Assembly: GCF_938018035.1 (NCBI RefSeq)
Contig: NZ_CALIJF010000053.1
Span: forward strand, 1-7,973
DNA length: 7,973 bases
Source of the DNA: an uncultured Campylobacter sp.
GTDB lineage: Bacteria > Campylobacterota > Campylobacteria > Campylobacterales > Campylobacteraceae
Reading direction: 5' to 3'
Under the pieces are notes generated by a model. It made no database searches, had not been told where the DNA came from, and saw only the letters and a program-made list of their open reading frames with translations. Below are positions 5,356 to 7,973 of the stretch, piece after piece; the stretch's first letter is position 1; every line of letters begins with the position of its first letter. A program made the translations under genes and the position numbers.

Positions 5356-6155
5356 TGTTTTCCTTCATAGATTGATTTGTAATCCGCCCGCGGGATTATC
5401 TCGATGATACGCGCCGGGCAGAGCTCTGCGCACGCGCCGCAGCCGACGCAAGCGCTACGGATCTGCGGGGCGAAATGCGCGCCCGCTTTTATCATAGCTA
5501 TGGCATCAAATGGCTGCGGGTAAGGGCACAGCGACGCGCATAGATCGCAGGGTTTGTCCTCTTTCGCCGCCAGCGCTGAGTTTAGCTCGCGCTCCTGCTC
5601 GGTCTTGGCGGGCTTTGGGTGCAGATCGTCCGATTTTAAAACCTGCCCGCGATACGCCAAACAGGCATCTAAATTTTCAATCACGGCGATACCCATTTTA
5701 ACCTTTTTAGGCTCGTTCGTCTCGTGGCTAAGCGCGCCGCTTGGACAGGCGAGCACGCAAGGAAGCGCGCCGCAAAGATAGCAGCCCCGCTCTTTCGCGT
5801 CGATAACGGGAGTGCCGATATCAAAAAGATGCGTAATATCGAGCAGATAGATGCTGTGATAGGGGCAGACCTGCACGCATTGACCGCACTTGATACAGCT
5901 AGAGCGGAAGCCTCGTTCCGCTAGCGCTCCGGGCGGGCGCAGATATAAAGAGGCGGAATTCCCGCTAGAATTTTGTTTTATGGAATTCGGCGCGGAATTT
6001 TGCCCCGCAGAATTTACGGAATTTTGCTCGTTTAAATTTTGCGCTTCACTGCCCGCGGAATTTGCAGAATTTTCATCCGCAAACAAGCTCGCTGCCCCGA
6101 GTGTCCCGAGCGCTCCGCCGAGTAGTTTTATCGCTTCGCGTCTATTCTTTATCAT
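5352..6155 (-). CDS. nosG: NosG, Tat-exported NapG-like 4x[4Fe-4S] protein
   Basis: 267 residues. The N-terminus has a twin-arginine pattern, N4-RREAIKLLGG, then a hydrophobic stretch to about residue 26, so it is probably exported folded by Tat. A low-complexity insert (28-69) precedes the iron-sulfur domain. Four cluster motifs are visible: C87/C90/C93/C97; C125/C128/C133/C137; a NapG-like split motif C165...C203/C206/C210; and C236/C239/C242/C246. NapG-like proteins sit on the periplasmic side of NapH-like proteins and move electrons from menaquinol; NosG should do the same with NosH for nitrous oxide reduction. In the third motif about 30 extra residues lie between C165-LAYRG and C203. 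The ATG overlaps the nosD stop as ATGA (6152-6155), preceded by GATGAGG. nosG and nosH are separated by the two cytochrome genes. Confidence 0.92.
   Translation of the reverse strand: MIKNRREAIKLLGGALGTLGAASLFADENSANSAGSEAQNLNEQNSVNSAGQNSAPNSIKQNSSGNSASLYLRPPGALAERGFRSSCIKCGQCVQVCPYHSIYLLDITHLFDIGTPVIDAKERGCYLCGALPCVLACPSGALSHETNEPKKVKMGIAVIENLDACLAYRGQVLKSDDLHPKPAKTEQERELNSALAAKEDKPCDLCASLCPYPQPFDAIAMIKAGAHFAPQIRSACVGCGACAELCPARIIEIIPRADYKSIYEGKQ
5949..6074 (-). repeat. Asn-Ser-Ala low-complexity insert in NosG
   Basis: Codes for residues 28-69 between the Tat signal and the first cluster. It is rich in NSA, QNS and NSAGQNSA units. At DNA level GCGGAATT or GCAGAATT followed by T or C recurs many times, including two GAATTC sites. 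Confidence 0.75.
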
Positions 6156-7357
6156 TGCCTCATCCTAGGTTTTGGATCTTTTAGCAGTAGCTCAGGCTCT
6201 GAAAACGGAGCGAGCTTGGAGATGAAATTTAAAAGCGCGATCCCGCTGGAGCCGTAAAAAAACCGCACGCTTGGCTTATGCGCCCAAAGTCTGTCGGCAT
6301 AAGCATATGAGCTGTAGCTAACGTCGCCGTAACCGTCGCCGTCGCGGTCAAATCCGTCGTAATCGTCGAAGTAGTTACCACTCCATTCGTTTTCTAAAAG
6401 CTTGGATTGGGGCGTATCGTTTAGCACAATCTCCATATTGCCTTTAAATTTGTTGTCTTTAAAGATGCTTTTTAGCTGCGTGGCGTGGAATTGCACGCCG
6501 ATACTGTTGTATTCGATATCGTTGTTTTCAAAAACGTTAAGCGAGCCCGGCTGGTAGGGGGATTGATCCAGATAAAATCCGCGGGCGTTGTAAACGACTT
6601 TATTATCCGTAACCCTGAAATTTGAGCTATCCTTCATACCTATGCCTACGCCGTAAGCGCCGTCTGCGTTGCGCACGACGTTACGTCTGGCGATATTATC
6701 GCTTGAAAACATAAAAAATAATCCCACGCTATTGCCGTCGTAGTAGTTATCCTCCACGACGTTATGCCCGGAGTTCATAAAGTGCAGCGAATAGCGACAA
6801 CTGTGGCCTTTATTGCCTGCGACGAGATTGCCGTTTGAGAAGTAAAAAACGGTATCGCGGACGTTGTGGACGTCGTTATTTAAAATTTTATTGGCATTGG
6901 AATACCAAAGCTTGATGCCGTCGCCTTTAAAACTCGTGCGGTAGGTATTGCTTGAAATTTCGTTGCCCTCGATCGTTACGTCGTTTGCCTTGCTTAGCAC
7001 GACGCCGTAGAGCACGTCTTTGATGAGATTATTTTTTATGATTACGCTGTTTACGTCGCTTACGTTGATCCCTGCATCCTCGCTAAGATGCTCGAAGCCT
7101 CCGTTTTGAATTGTTAAATTCTTGATTGTAACATGCGGAGAGCGGACGCGGATGACCGTTCCGTTGCGATCGCCTATGATCACGGCGGAGCGGTCTAGTC
7201 CGTCGATAGTAAGGGGTTTATCGATTAAAATATTGCCGTGGTACTCGCCCGCGGCTAGTTCTATAATATCGCCCGCTTTTGCGCTATAGATCGCGTCTTG
7301 AAGCTCGCCCGCGCCTAAGCTTAGCGCGAGCGAGAATGCTAGAAGCAAAAGCCTCAT
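6152..7357 (-). CDS. nosD: NosD, periplasmic beta-helix copper-site maturation protein
   Basis: 401 residues. A signal peptide (1 to about 17, LLLLAFSLALSLGAG) is followed by a right-handed parallel beta-helix of the NosD/CASH type: ITIDGLDR-like and repeated I..N.I..N turns from about 45 to 325, such as VIIKNNLIKD, VTIEGNEIS and FRVTDNKVV. The family hallmark GNYFDDYDGFDRDGDGYGD (327-345), an acidic loop that may bind a cation, is present. NosD is required with the NosFY transporter for assembly of the copper-sulfur centre of nitrous oxide reductase in the periplasm. Length is normal. The ATG overlaps the nosB stop as ATGA (7354-7357), so the two genes are likely translated in series. Confidence 0.93.
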   Translation of the reverse strand: MRLLLLAFSLALSLGAGELQDAIYSAKAGDIIELAAGEYHGNILIDKPLTIDGLDRSAVIIGDRNGTVIRVRSPHVTIKNLTIQNGGFEHLSEDAGINVSDVNSVIIKNNLIKDVLYGVVLSKANDVTIEGNEISSNTYRTSFKGDGIKLWYSNANKILNNDVHNVRDTVFYFSNGNLVAGNKGHSCRYSLHFMNSGHNVVEDNYYDGNSVGLFFMFSSDNIARRNVVRNADGAYGVGIGMKDSSNFRVTDNKVVYNARGFYLDQSPYQPGSLNVFENNDIEYNSIGVQFHATQLKSIFKDNKFKGNMEIVLNDTPQSKLLENEWSGNYFDDYDGFDRDGDGYGDVSYSSYAYADRLWAHKPSVRFFYGSSGIALLNFISKLAPFSEPELLLKDPKPRMRQ

Positions 7358-7973
7358 CTATGCTCTCGTAGGAATTTTTTCTTAGATAGTAGAGCTAACG
7401 CCGATAGCAGCGACAGGGCCAGCATCAGCCAAAAGCCAAGAGCCGGATATGAATGGGTAGTAAAATGCGCCACGCTGCCGTCGCCAAATGCTGTAGGCAT
7501 AAAAGGCTTTATTTTAAACGCGCCCCAGTCTTGCAGGTTGTGCCCGAACCAATACAGCCAGCCCACGTAGCAGCCTATGAAGATAAGCGGCGCAATGATC
7601 GGCAGGATCATAAGCAGGGTCTGCCCCTTGCCATCATAGTACAAAAACGCAAGCATACCGATCGTAGCGATTATTAGATAATACGGCGATAGCGAGTGCT
7701 CGAGCGTGCCGCCGCGCCAGACGGGATACATGCCGATATAGTGATTTAGGGTATTCATCTCGCCGACATCGCCGCTAAAGCCGTCAACGTGGACGTAAAG
7801 TGGAATTCCATCAGGGAAGGCCTCCTTCGGATAGTTCGGTGCCTCGAGTGAAATTTTCCACACCGGTATGCTAGGTACGCCCACTTCAAATTTATGCTCC
7901 AGCATCGCGCCTAGATCATTTTTAACATCACTAGGAATTAGGTGATTTTTATACGATGCTTTCGTATAAAAAT
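7354..7973 (-). CDS. nosB: NosB, polytopic membrane protein, probably 5'-truncated by the window edge
   Basis: The first in-window ATG is at 7905, giving 183 residues, but the frame stays open through the right edge with no other start codon. The ATG at 7905 also has no good ribosome site, so the true start is probably outside. Counting from that ATG, residues 15-59 hold a conserved-looking soluble stretch with PVWKISLEAPNYP and the N54-HYIGM motif. Three hydrophobic segments follow (about 74-90, 96-120 and 152-174). This pattern is that of the NosB-type protein found between nosZ and nosD in Campylobacterota and other clade II nos clusters. Its exact role is not known; a part in electron transfer or NosZ maturation is guessed from linkage. 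The name rests on position plus this pattern. In that family a membrane helix usually comes just before the PxWKI stretch; none is visible here, so it should lie further upstream. Confidence 0.75.
   Translation of the reverse strand, partial: FYTKASYKNHLIPSDVKNDLGAMLEHKFEVGVPSIPVWKISLEAPNYPKEAFPDGIPLYVHVDGFSGDVGEMNTLNHYIGMYPVWRGGTLEHSLSPYYLIIATIGMLAFLYYDGKGQTLLMILPIIAPLIFIGCYVGWLYWFGHNLQDWGAFKIKPFMPTAFGDGSVAHFTTHSYPALGFWLMLALSLLSALALLSKKKFLREHR
7945..7973. repeat. Perfect inverted repeat, 12-bp arms, 5-base loop
   Basis: ATTTTTATACGA (7945-7956), loop TGCTT, TCGTATAAAAAT (7962-7973), ending exactly at the window edge, so the arms may be longer. If nosB starts upstream, it lies in the coding region (FYTKASYKN). 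If nosB starts at 7905, it lies between nosZ and nosB. No T-run follows the stem in the operon direction within the window. Confidence 0.75.

Noticed and set aside
5890..6168. 92-codon plus-strand frame with AEF/EFC repeats
   Set aside because: Antisense reading of the NSA low-complexity insert of nosG; no start context and no domain.

Overview
The window is most of a nitrous oxide reductase accessory (nos) cluster from a member of the Campylobacterota. It is probably a Campylobacter of the higher-GC, oral type. The gene set and order (nosB-nosD-nosG-nosC1-nosC2-nosH-nosF...) are those known for the atypical (clade II, cytochrome c) nos locus of Wolinella and Campylobacter. The intergenic DNA is full of the AAATTTTAAATTTA-type runs typical of the group. 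Species cannot be settled without a search. All genes read on the minus strand, so the operon runs from high to low coordinates. The catalytic gene nosZ is not in the window; it is expected just beyond the right edge, upstream of nosB.

Right to left: nosB (polytopic membrane protein, probably 5'-truncated by the window edge), nosD (periplasmic beta-helix protein), nosG (Tat-exported 4x[4Fe-4S] protein, NapG-like), nosC1 and nosC2 (paralogous membrane-attached monohaem cytochromes c), nosH (NapH-like membrane iron-sulfur protein), nosF (ABC ATPase) and a first nosL with a very His/Met-rich tail. A 764-base non-coding, repeat-rich gap follows (1314-2077), then nosY (ABC permease) and the 5' part of a second NosL-like gene that runs off the left edge. 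nosB-D-G-C1-C2 are chained by four ATGA stop/start overlaps; nosY and the second nosL overlap by GTGA.

The likely scheme, from family knowledge: NosG/NosH oxidise menaquinol, NosC1/NosC2 pass electrons to periplasmic cytochrome c-NosZ, and NosD/F/Y plus NosL deliver or mature the copper-sulfur centre. NosB has no settled function.

The unusual parts are: the split of nosF from nosY by a nosL and a repeat-bearing gap; two dissimilar NosL-like proteins in one cluster, one lacking the usual CxxCGM motif; the His/Met tail of the first NosL; and Asn-Ser-Ala low-complexity inserts built on a shared GAATT(T/C) DNA motif in three separate exported proteins. I found no CRISPR, tRNA, rRNA or transposase.
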